The translations under genes and the position numbers were made by a program. Of a stretch of 32,844 nt of DNA, positions 1 to 6,812 are shown in pieces; position 1 is the first letter of the stretch, and every line of letters starts with the position of its first letter. Below the pieces are notes generated by a model, which did not search any database, was not told where the DNA came from, and saw only the letters and a list, made by a program, of their open reading frames with translations. This stretch comes from Affinirhizobium straminoryzae (GTDB lineage: Bacteria; Pseudomonadota; Alphaproteobacteria; Rhizobiales; Rhizobiaceae), in assembly GCF_007004135.1 (NCBI RefSeq), contig NZ_VJMG01000002.1:1-32844 (forward strand), written 5' to 3'.

Positions 1-145
1 CGGTGCGCGGTTGGATGTCCTCGCGGATGAGCGTGTAGTCGCTCACCACGACCGACTTCAGCCATGCCGCGATGGCTGGCCCGCCGAGATCCTCGTATTC
101 CCCGCGGCTGGCGCGGTCGGAAATCGTCACGATGGCAATGTGCAT
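1..145 (-). CDS. mogA: MogA, molybdopterin adenylyltransferase (N-terminal part, cut by window edge)
   Basis: The reverse strand from 145 reads MHIAIVTISDRASRGEYEDL and continues GGPAIAAWLK, open to the window edge (48 codons). The ISDRAS-G-Y-D-GPA--WL pattern is the N-terminus of MogA, which adenylates molybdopterin before molybdenum insertion in the cytoplasm. A strong Shine-Dalgarno GGAGG lies 7 bases before the ATG, inside the last codons of the upstream moaA remnant. The moaA stop is only 3 bases before this ATG, so the two were once a moaA-mogA operon. The C-terminal three quarters lie outside the window, so intactness cannot be judged. Confidence 0.85.
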   Translation of the reverse strand, partial: MHIAIVTISDRASRGEYEDLGGPAIAAWLKSVVVSDYTLIREDIQPRT

Positions 146-148
146 GTC

Positions 149-855
149 TCAGCCTCCGAGATAGGACATGGGGCGGGCGATTCCCGCCACCCGCTTGAAC
201 TGATGCGAAACGCATGCCCCTCCGGCTTGCGTGAGACTGCATCGAGAATACGCGCCTCCAGCACCTGATCGGATTCGCCCGACCGCAGCACGTCGCGCAG
301 GCCGACCGAGCCCTCCTCCCCCATGCAGGTGAAGAGTTCGCCTGTGGCGCTGACGCGAAGCCGGGTGCAGCCCGCGCAGAAATCGCAGGAGAGCGGCGTG
401 ATGAAGCCGAGCCTTCCACCCGTCTCCGTCTCCGCCACCCGCATGTAGCGCGCCGGCCCGCCGGTGCGATCCGGCAGCGGCGTCAGGGTCCAGCGCCCGG
501 AGAGACGATGTCTGAGATCGGTGAGCGAGAGATGGCTCTCCCGGCGGTCGTGGGAGACGTCACCCAGCGGCATTTCCTCGATCAGCGTCAGGTCCATGCC
601 CTGCCCGTGTGCGAAGCGGATCAGGTCGTCGACCTCCGTTTCGAAGCCGCCGTGCATGGCAACGGCGTTGATCTTGATCTTCAGCCCGGCAGAGAAGGCT
701 GGCTCGATGCCTGCCAGCACCTTCTCGATCCGCCCCGGCGGGTGATTGCCGCATGGCCCGCATCATCCGGCGTATCGAGCGGAACGTTGACGCGCCGCAC
801 ACCCGCCGCAAACAGCGCGGCGGCATGGCGGGAAAGCTGCAGCAGACCGACAAGG
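149..855 (-). pseudogene. moaA: moaA remnant (GTP 3',8-cyclase), N-terminus missing and frameshifted
   Basis: Three reading-frame pieces together give the back two thirds of MoaA, the radical-SAM enzyme of the first molybdopterin step. Piece 1 (about 855-735) has LSRHAAALFAAGVRRVNVPL. Piece 2 (about 730-210) has AGLKIKINAVAM, RFAHGQGMDLT, TGGPARYM, GFITPL and the second cluster motif C-AG-C-TRLR with its third Cys. Piece 3 (about 205-149) ends ARPMSYLGG, the conserved Gly-Gly tail. Each junction is explained by one missing base (near 728-736 and 200-212). The N-terminal radical-SAM CxxxCxxC segment is not found upstream of 855 in any frame. The frameshifts alone could be sequencing errors, but the missing front half cannot. 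Another moaA elsewhere in the genome is expected. Confidence 0.75.
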
Positions 856-1072
856 TGGCCGAGAAAAATCATCGGCACACCGAGATGAAAAAAGCACGGA
901 GCCGCATATCCACTGCTCGCGCCGCAAAAGCTGGCTGGAACCGCAGCGCCAGAAACAGGGCGCTCGGTCGTAGCGGATGGCAAGCATGCATTGGATAAAG
1001 CCCCTTGTCCCCGAAAGGAAGGCCATTGCTTTCGGTGCGGAGGAGCTTGCTACGGGGAGAGGTCAATCCCGC

Positions 1073-1086
1073 TTGATTTACATCAA
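1073..1086. promoter_or_regulatory. Perfect FNR/FixK-type anaerobox
   Basis: TTGATTTACATCAA matches the FNR-family consensus TTGAT-N4-ATCAA with both half-sites perfect. It lies 150 bases before the ATG of the NnrR-like gene, and upstream of the moaA remnant on the other strand. This family senses low oxygen (FixK, FnrN) or nitric oxide (NnrR). Oxygen control of the regulator is inferred from the site. No convincing -10 was found at the ideal class II distance in either direction, so the direction of control is uncertain. Confidence 0.7.
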
Positions 1087-1235
1087 CTCTCACCTGCCCG
1101 TTTTGAGAAACAAGAAGGCAGCGCCGCAACCGCAAGGGCGGGCTGGGCAGAGATCAGGCACCAGCCGGATATCGGGACAGGGCGGCATGACATTGATCAA
1201 TCCGCGACGTGAAAATCCTCAAGGAGGAGGACAGG

Positions 1236-1934
1236 ATGCGATCCTCGGAACTGCCCCAGGTCAAGGCGCTCGGCCTGTTCGAGACCATGAGCGACCAGAG
1301 CTTCGAGCGTCTGATGCAGGCGGCCTATCTGCAGACCTTTCCGGCGCATCTGACCCTGATCCACGAAGGCGTCACCGCAGATTTTCTCTATGTGCTGGTG
1401 GAGGGGGCGGTGGAACTGTATGCCGCCGCCAACGGGCGGGAGGAAACCATGGCCGTGGTGCGCCCGGTGGAAACCTTCATCCTGGCGGCCGTGCTGAAGG
1501 ATGCGGTCTATCTGATGGCGGCCCGGACCATCGCGCGCTCGCGGATCCTGCTGGTGCCGGCTGCGGATGTGCGGCTGGCTTTCGAGGAAGACGCGGCTTT
1601 TGCCCGTGCCATCGTTTCGGAACTTGCCACGCGTTATCGCGGGGTGGTGAAGGAGCACAAGAACATCAAGCTGCGCTCCTCGGTGGAGAGGCTTGCCAAT
1701 CGCCTGATCCGCTACGAGGCCGAACAGGGCGGCCATGGCGTGCTGGAACTGCCCTATGAGAAACGGATTCTCGCCTCGCTTCTGGGCATGACGCCGGAGA
1801 ACCTCTCGCGCGCATTGCGCACCCTGAAGCCCTATGGCGTGCTGGTGAGCGGATCAACGATCCGCCTGACTGATCGCAAGGCATTGGAAACGCTTGCAAA
1901 ACCGAGTGCCTTCATCGACGTCGACGCAAGCTGA
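1236..1934 (+). CDS. nnrR: Crp/Fnr-family transcription regulator, NnrR-like
   Basis: A 232-aa protein with an N-terminal cyclic-nucleotide-type sensor fold (about residues 10-125, including ADFLYVLVEGAVELYA) and a C-terminal helix-turn-helix (about 175-215, LASLLGMTPENLSRALRTLK). It has no cysteines of the kind that bind the [4Fe-4S] cluster in FNR, so it is not an FNR-type oxygen sensor. The overall pattern (ETMAVVRP, TFILAAVLKDA, YLMAARTI) is like rhizobial NnrR, the regulator of nitrite and nitric oxide reductase genes. The symbol is therefore a family-level guess. ATG 1236 is chosen because AAGGAGGAGG lies just upstream; an in-frame GTG at 1209 has no comparable site. The perfect anaerobox at 1073 suggests expression under low oxygen. 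Confidence 0.8.
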   Translation: MRSSELPQVKALGLFETMSDQSFERLMQAAYLQTFPAHLTLIHEGVTADFLYVLVEGAVELYAAANGREETMAVVRPVETFILAAVLKDAVYLMAARTIARSRILLVPAADVRLAFEEDAAFARAIVSELATRYRGVVKEHKNIKLRSSVERLANRLIRYEAEQGGHGVLELPYEKRILASLLGMTPENLSRALRTLKPYGVLVSGSTIRLTDRKALETLAKPSAFIDVDAS

Positions 1935-2058
1935 ACCGAACCTGAAAGGCGTTCCCCAAGAAAATCACTCCCAAAAACGCGCAATTTCATCATCGTGAAC
2001 ACCCGGTTAAAAGCAACATTAGAACTTGCCTACATTCGGATTCACAAAGAGAGGAATG

Positions 2059-2151
2059 ATGGAAATCGCACCGAACTACGAGAAGATCGGCCTGCTGTTC
2101 ATTGCCGGTCTCATTACCGTGATCTATCTGCTGAACAGCGGCGTGCTGTAA
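2059..2151 (+). CDS. 30-residue single-span membrane peptide
   Basis: A short ORF reads MEIAPNYEKIGLLFIAGLIT and continues VIYLLNSGVL before TAA. AGAGAGGA precedes it at good spacing, and a second in-frame ATG lies immediately upstream at 2056. Residues 10-28 form one hydrophobic helix, with a short charged N-terminus. It follows the NnrR-like gene by 124 bases on the same strand. A possible promoter lies between them (TTAAAA, then TACATT 18 bases on). The family is not recognised. Its size and shape recall accessory subunits of membrane complexes, but that is only an analogy. Good ribosome binding and clean hydrophobic design argue that it is real. Confidence 0.55.
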   Translation: MEIAPNYEKIGLLFIAGLITVIYLLNSGVL

Positions 2152-2157
2152 GTCCTG

Positions 2158-2173
2158 CGGGCCTTTTGGCCCG
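2158..2173. terminator. Short hairpin after the 30-aa ORF
   Basis: CGGGCC-TTTT-GGCCCG is a perfect 6-bp stem beginning 6 bases after the stop of the small ORF, between convergent genes. There is no T-run after it, so intrinsic termination is only weakly supported. Nothing else was seen in 2174-2335. Confidence 0.35.
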
Positions 2174-2335
2174 ATCGATGGCTGCCGGAATCGCGACCGG
2201 CTGACGCCATCCTATGCACCGTCTCCCCGTCCTTCGCATCCGAGGACATCACGCGGCGGCCCTTTCCTGCAAGCCAAGAGCAAGACAGACTCACCGGTTC
2301 CATCGACCGGAGGACAGCCCTTGCCTGCGTGTCGG

Positions 2336-2824
2336 TCAGCGGCGGCGAAATAGCGGGCGAAGCGACGGTCGCTGCGCACTGGCCTCTCCGCTGCGGCGGG
2401 GCTGGCCACAATAGACCGCGAGTGCTCCGAGGGCTGCTGCACAGCAGACGGCACTCGCCATGGCAACGTCGCCGGCCATGACAAAGCCTGCCGCAGCACC
2501 GGTGACGCTGGCGCCGGCGATCGTGGCGAGCACGACGGGCAGGGAAACGGGTGTTGAGAGGGCGCGCTTGCGCACCATGGGTGCGCGGCGCACGCCATAG
2601 CGCGCATAGCGACCGGCAACATGCGCCATGTAGCGATCATGTTCGCTGTCACGGCGCGCTGCAAGCAGGTCCTTGCCGAAGAAGGCCAGAACCGCCCAGA
2701 GAAACAGGCTGCCGCAGGCGATGATCTCCAGTGCCAGCTGATACTGGCCCATCACCACCGCTGCCACCAGCGCGACCTCACAGACGGCCGCGACGAGAAG
2801 AAGCACGGCCGGAAGGGACTTCAT
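2336..2824 (-). CDS. Small membrane protein, four predicted spans, unknown function
   Basis: A 162-aa protein starting MKSLPAVLLLVAAVCEVALV. Two hydrophobic segments lie at about 5-27 and 32-52. A basic cytoplasm-like stretch (about 55-90, rich in Arg) follows, then two more spans at about 95-118 and 122-140, and an Arg-rich tail. Its ATG overlaps the stop of the EAL gene (ATGA), so the two are probably translationally coupled. The ORF is open further upstream, but that extension runs inside the EAL gene and is not protein-like. The family is not recognised. The coupling suggests a membrane partner of the EAL protein (inference). Confidence 0.75.
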   Translation of the reverse strand: MKSLPAVLLLVAAVCEVALVAAVVMGQYQLALEIIACGSLFLWAVLAFFGKDLLAARRDSEHDRYMAHVAGRYARYGVRRAPMVRKRALSTPVSLPVVLATIAGASVTGAAAGFVMAGDVAMASAVCCAAALGALAVYCGQPRRSGEASAQRPSLRPLFRRR

Positions 2825-3987
2825 CGGGCAGCCCCGGCCCGGGCGAGCGCCCGCCGCTGTTCCATCCGCGCTTCCGTGCGCGGCTCCATGGGTGGCATGC
2901 GCCGCTCGAGTGGCTGCGAGGGCATCTGCGGACGACCGAACAGGAAGCCCTGGACCCACTGGGCACCGGCTGCACGGGCACCGGCCAGATCAACGTCGCA
3001 TTCCACGGCGCCGACCACGACCTCATCCGCCACGTGGCGGGCGAGCGAAATGAGATGACCGAGCAGCTGCGGTGCATCCGAACCGCGGGTGCGGATGCGG
3101 GCGGCATCGATCTTGATGATGTTGAAGCGCGTGTGGCGCGCATAGCCGATGGAGCTGAACCCCGTTCCGAAATCATCGAGTGCGACGCGGCAGCCGGCCT
3201 GCTGCACATGGCTGACGAAGTCGATGATGGTCTCGAAGCTGTAGGGACGCACGGTCTCGGCAATCTCGATCACCAGGCGATGGCCGATGCCGGCTTCGCT
3301 CAGCAGACGCGGGAAGGTGACGCGCCACCACAGATCCACCGAGGCGGACAGAACCGACATGTTGCAGCCGAGCACGACATCCGGTCGGCGGCGCAGTTCA
3401 CAGATCACGGCTTCCGCGATCCTGCGGTCGAACACGCGCGTCAGGCCGAGGCGCTCAAGCGCCGGACCATAGACGCCCGGCATCACCACGCGGCCATCCT
3501 CATCGCTGAGGCGCACGACACATTCCGAATAGAGCACGTCGCTTTCCGAACCGGCGCGGCACACGGGCTGCTCGACCAGGGCAAAGCGGGCGTTGAACAG
3601 GGCGTCATAGGCAAGGGCTGCCGCGCTCATGTCGATGCGATAGTCCTGGGCGCTGTTCTGCGAGGCGGTGCGGCGCACCGCCGTCAGTTCCGGCAGCGAT
3701 GCCGAATGGCTGAGTGCCACGACGATGCGGTTGTTGCCGACAGCGATCGGAAGGCTGGCGGCGCTGCAGATGGCCTCGTCGACGCGCGACCAGATCGGCA
3801 TGCCGTCCGCAAAGTCGAAGGGCGAGGCGGCAAGGCCCCAGGGTTCCACGGCAAACGGCACATGCAGCGTGCGCTCCAGGCGGCGGGCCACTTCAGCCAG
3901 CACGCGGGCAGCAACGCCCTCACCGAAATGCGAGGAAATGTCGTCGAGATTGTCGATGACGATGAAAACCGAACCGGCGGCGTTCAT
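2821..3987 (-). CDS. EAL-domain protein with degenerate N-terminal GGDEF-like segment
   Basis: A 388-aa protein. Residues 5-40 (VIDNLDDISSHFGEGVAARVLAEVA region) resemble the front of a GGDEF fold, but no GGDEF signature follows. The EAL domain (about 145-365) shows a modified signature SECVVRL, then CNMSVLS, LVIEIAE, DDFGTGFSS, IIKID and WVQGFLFG. Where most active enzymes read AEGVE, this protein has VGAVE, so one acidic residue of that loop is lost. EAL enzymes hydrolyse cyclic di-GMP to pGpG. With the altered loop and signature, activity here may be low and a binding or sensor role is possible. The start overlaps the stop of the 71-aa gene upstream (ATGA), and its own stop overlaps the next start: a tight three-gene operon. 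Confidence 0.85.
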   Translation of the reverse strand: MNAAGSVFIVIDNLDDISSHFGEGVAARVLAEVARRLERTLHVPFAVEPWGLAASPFDFADGMPIWSRVDEAICSAASLPIAVGNNRIVVALSHSASLPELTAVRRTASQNSAQDYRIDMSAAALAYDALFNARFALVEQPVCRAGSESDVLYSECVVRLSDEDGRVVMPGVYGPALERLGLTRVFDRRIAEAVICELRRRPDVVLGCNMSVLSASVDLWWRVTFPRLLSEAGIGHRLVIEIAETVRPYSFETIIDFVSHVQQAGCRVALDDFGTGFSSIGYARHTRFNIIKIDAARIRTRGSDAPQLLGHLISLARHVADEVVVGAVECDVDLAGARAAGAQWVQGFLFGRPQMPSQPLERRMPPMEPRTEARMEQRRALARAGAAR

Positions 3988-4199
3988 GAGGAGCGGCTCC
4001 AGCTGATCATATAGACACTGCCCGACACGCCACCGGCGTAACAGACTGCGCCATTCACTTCATTGGCAAACGGGCGGAAAACGCCGTTCGACGTGCCAGA
4101 GAAGTTGACCGCTTTCCGGTCCGGGTAGGGTTTGTGCAGAAACATCGCACGTTCACCATACCCCGGATCACAGCCATCATAGCTGATCTCACCCTGCAT
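3984..4199 (-). CDS. 71-aa hypothetical protein, first gene of the EAL operon
   Basis: A 71-aa ORF starting MQGEISYDGCDPGYGERAMF with AAGGA 8 bases upstream. It ends in a TGA that overlaps the ATG of the EAL gene. A good promoter lies about 95 bases upstream (4292-4321), and nothing else lies between promoter and ORF. It has no clear membrane span or signal peptide and is rich in Gly, Ser and Tyr. The family is not recognised. Support comes from position, ribosome binding site and start-stop overlap, not from similarity. It could instead be a coupling leader for the EAL gene. Confidence 0.6.
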   Translation of the reverse strand: MQGEISYDGCDPGYGERAMFLHKPYPDRKAVNFSGTSNGVFRPFANEVNGAVCYAGGVSGSVYMISWSRSS

Positions 4200-4291
4200 G
4201 AAGGGATCCTTTTCCGTCGGTGATTTCGATCAGAAAGCCCGAGAGCTTTCCAGAATTGTCGCGTCAGTCGATCCATCAAAAATATGATTTA

Positions 4292-4321
4292 TTTTTACCG
4301 GACCGCTTCGATTATTGTCAA
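4292..4321 (-). promoter_or_regulatory. Sigma-70-type promoter of the EAL operon
   Basis: On the minus strand TTGACA (4321-4316) is followed after 18 bases by TAAAAA (4297-4292). It sits in an AT-rich stretch 93 bases before the ATG of the 71-aa gene. It is the best promoter match in this region and supports 4199 as the first start of the operon. Confidence 0.55.
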
Positions 4322-4439
4322 TGGGACGAACTATAGTGTCCTTGCAGCATAGGGACTGGAAACTGAGGTTGAACACTCCGTGAGCAAGGCCAAAGGCAAG
4401 TTCAAATCCTGCCGAAACGGAAGACATCCTGTCTCTGTT

Positions 4440-4530
4440 CGACAAAAAACCGGCCTGTCGCGCACCGGCTTCTGAACCTTTTGTATACCGTAACTCCTTC
4501 AGGAATCGTTAACAGATCCTTTGCAGGCCC
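4440..4530 (-). ncRNA. Possible small RNA ending in an intrinsic-terminator-like hairpin
   Basis: On the minus strand, AAGCCGG (about 4472) pairs with CCGGTTT (7 bp with one G-U), and the second arm runs into TTTTTT at about 4447. This is a Rho-independent terminator shape with no gene in front of it. A TATACA box lies at about 4482-4487 and a weaker TTGAAC box at about 4565. No start codon fits the AAGGAG found in between. The transcript start is not fixed by the sequence, so the 5' end given is approximate. It could also simply be a roadblock upstream of the EAL promoter. Confidence 0.25.
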
Positions 4531-5158
4531 TCTGTGCACTAATTTAGAATTACCCAACAGGTTCAATGCCTTCGCGAATGGCGCCCGTTTTCAGGTGGGC
4601 TGCGGTCTACAGCATCGGATTCCTGTTGCAAAGCAATTTTTGTGTGACTCCGGTTTGTGCGGCGCCCGGCTGGACAACCCGTGCGCGCAGCCTCCCCCCT
4701 TCCCCTTGCGGAGACATTCGGAAACAAAGCGCGGCAGGCGGGCGCCGGTTCCGGACGAGCCGGGTTGCTTGGATGGGATGGGCAGGGGTTCAAATAGAAG
4801 TGCAGTATTTTTGCCGCAATTTTGGATAGTGACGGCTGCAAATCAACGTGCCGACAGGAGATGGCAGGTGCCATGGTCCCTGATGGACAATAGAAAACGG
4901 ATGACGGTTCAAAATGGGACTTTAATGTGTCCGACACTGAATCGTCGCGGGACGAAATTGGAGTCTGCCGGGAGAGTTTGGAGACGTGGTGCGCCTCGAG
5001 CGCCATTTTGGCACTATGATGGGGAGAGAAGTCGATCGTTTCCGAACGTTGCCGCGCGACCCGCCGAGGCATTGGGAGGCGGCATGTCGTGTGGGGCGGG
5101 CAAGCGCCAATCGGGCGTCGGCTGCTCTGAAAAAAATTAGTCTGCGCCGTCAGCGCGG
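4531..5158. other. Non-coding stretch, no convincing gene
   Basis: Open frames here lack codon bias and recognisable domains and have no good ribosome binding site. AT-rich patches occur (4540-4560, 4800-4825, 5128-5140), including a weak minus-strand promoter-like pair TTGCGG and TATTTG around 4795-4820. Nothing more specific could be supported. Confidence 0.5.
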
Positions 5159-5193
5159 CGAACCAATTTCCCTTTTTGGGCGAAATTGGTTCG
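5159..5193. repeat. 12-bp perfect inverted repeat (hairpin)
   Basis: CGAACCAATTTC (5159-5170) is mirrored by GAAATTGGTTCG (5182-5193) around an 11-base centre rich in T and G that can extend the stem by two more pairs. It lies in the gene-free region downstream of the lysozyme gene. It could be a terminator, an RNA processing site or a large operator. No T-run supports simple termination. Confidence 0.6.
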
Positions 5194-5234
5194 TTTGAAT
5201 CGCGCTAAAACTGCATTTCCTGAGGAAAGAATGT

Positions 5235-5263
5235 GCGGTGATTCGTCCGCCCCGAATCACCGC
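5235..5263. terminator. 11-bp hairpin downstream of the GH25 gene
   Basis: GCGGTGATTCG (5235-5245) pairs perfectly with CGAATCACCGC (5253-5263) around a 7-base loop, about 105 bases after the stop of the minus-strand lysozyme gene. It could end that transcript, but no T-run follows on the minus strand. Confidence 0.4.
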
Positions 5264-5367
5264 CGTCCTCGTGGACTGGGTAAACAATGCCTTTCGAAGC
5301 TTGCACGAAGCTGAACACGTGACGCGCGTGTCTCGGCAAACATCCCTCGATGCGCGAGGCGAAAATG

Positions 5368-6597
5368 TCAGCCGGCGAAGCGGTGCCAGTCCGCCTCGGA
5401 TCCGCGGAAGACGTTGAGGTCGATCTTGCCGTCGACGCCCTGCGAAAGGCCCGAGCCGGAATACTGCCAGAACAGCCAGTTGCGGCCCGGATAGACCTTG
5501 GAGGGGTGTGCGGCGACCGAGCGCAGCCAGAAGTGATGATGCGGGAAGGCGCCCTGCAGATGATCGGCATAGAAATCCGGGGCGGTATAGATGATTGGCC
5601 GCTTGCCGTAATGGCGCTCCAGCCGGTCCATGAAGACCTGCATCTTTTCGCGTACCAGGGCCGGTGTCAGCCGGCGCTTGCACGCGGAATCGCCGTTATA
5701 TTCGACATCGATGACCGGCGGCAGCGCGGATGGATCGCGCGGCACGTTGCGGATGAACCATTCGGCCTGTTCGCTCGCCACCCGGCACCAGTAGAAGAAG
5801 TGATAGGCGCCGCGGCGGATGCCGGCGGCATGCGCGCCACGCCAGTTCTCACGGAACATAGGGTCCAGATGGTCGCCGCCATCCGTCGCCTTGATATAGG
5901 CGAAGTTGGCGCCCTGGGTGCGCAGCGTCGGCCAGTCGATATCGCCCTGCCAGCGCGAGACATCCACGCCGTGGACGGCATGATTGCGCGGCGAGGCGCG
6001 ACCGAAGTTGATCGGCTTGGCATCCTTGAAGCGGTGGCGGTAGATCCGTTCGCGCAGGATGGCCGGCTCGGCCGGCGGCATGGCCATCGGGGCGGCAAAG
6101 GCGGCGGGCCGTTCCTGCGGCACCGGCATGCCCCCCATCGGCGGTCGACCGACCAGAACCGGCGGCTGCGGGACGGCACCGGCCCAGGCCAGCGCCTGCG
6201 GATGCTGCGAGGCGTCCGCCACTTCCACGGCGGCAGCCGGCAGCGGCACCTGGGTTGCCGGACCGGCGAGTTCCCGCTGTGTCTGTGAAAGGCCGGGCGT
6301 CACGCCGGACGCGGTCCTGTCCGGAACGGAGGCTGCAGATGCCAGACGCCCTGCCTTCTGCTGCGCACCGGCTGATGCGCCCTGCGGCATGGGGGCCGGC
6401 GGAAGCGGTGCGGCAATCGAAGGTCCCGGCCCCCCCTGCCCTACCTGGGCCATCGGCACCGGCGCCGCGATGCCTGTAATCGCGCCGGTCTTCTCGTCGG
6501 ATGGTCCCACCGCCAGCACATCCTCCGTGCCACTGGCACGGCATCCGCCAATCATGAGGCAGGCAAGCAGGAGGCTCGAAAGGACAGGATGACGCAT
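5368..6597 (-). CDS. Glycoside hydrolase family 25 (lysozyme-like) lipoprotein
   Basis: A 409-aa protein. It starts with a lipoprotein-type signal (SLLLACLMIGGC), so it is predicted to be lipid-anchored in the envelope. A Pro/Ala-rich linker of about 150 residues follows. The C-terminal GH25 muramidase domain has GVDVSRWQGDIDW (the Asp-x-Ser start), AYIKATDGG, GAYHFFYW, PPVIDVEYNG (the Asp-x-Glu pair with the proposed catalytic Glu) and WLFWQYSGSG. Most family members have ATEG where this one has ATDG. GH25 enzymes cut the MurNAc-GlcNAc bond of peptidoglycan. ATG 6597 is preferred over an in-frame TTG three codons earlier. It stands alone between gaps of over 200 bases, so it is probably a single transcription unit. 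Confidence 0.85.
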   Translation of the reverse strand: MRHPVLSSLLLACLMIGGCRASGTEDVLAVGPSDEKTGAITGIAAPVPMAQVGQGGPGPSIAAPLPPAPMPQGASAGAQQKAGRLASAASVPDRTASGVTPGLSQTQRELAGPATQVPLPAAAVEVADASQHPQALAWAGAVPQPPVLVGRPPMGGMPVPQERPAAFAAPMAMPPAEPAILRERIYRHRFKDAKPINFGRASPRNHAVHGVDVSRWQGDIDWPTLRTQGANFAYIKATDGGDHLDPMFRENWRGAHAAGIRRGAYHFFYWCRVASEQAEWFIRNVPRDPSALPPVIDVEYNGDSACKRRLTPALVREKMQVFMDRLERHYGKRPIIYTAPDFYADHLQGAFPHHHFWLRSVAAHPSKVYPGRNWLFWQYSGSGLSQGVDGKIDLNVFRGSEADWHRFAG

Positions 6598-6812
6598 GGG
6601 ACCCAATACTCTGTACGCGCGTGTCTCTCCGCAAGCCTGCCCGGCACGGGCGGTTCACGGCAAATGCTAACAGAGTTTTACCGTCAAAAGCTGAATGCAA
6701 TCTTTACAGACCGATCGCGCGGCAAGCCGCCGCGTGACGGGCACCCTCTGAAAGCCGGAGCCCTTGCGATGACCTGTCGGGGCCGCAGCGGGGAGATCGG
6801 TCCGCCGGATGT

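Noticed and set aside
1193..1200. TTGATCAA just before the NnrR-like gene
   Set aside because: It lacks the 4-base spacer of an FNR box; an 8-base palindrome is common by chance.
4230..4445. 71-codon minus-strand ORF
   Set aside because: It runs across the EAL operon promoter, has no ribosome site and no protein-like pattern.
4481..5140. 219-codon plus-strand ORF in the gene-free region
   Set aside because: Composition is not protein-like (runs of Arg, Pro and Cys), with no ribosome site or domain; GC-rich chance frame.
5150..5683. 177-codon minus-strand ORF overlapping the lysozyme gene end
   Set aside because: Mostly a shifted frame of the GH25 coding sequence.
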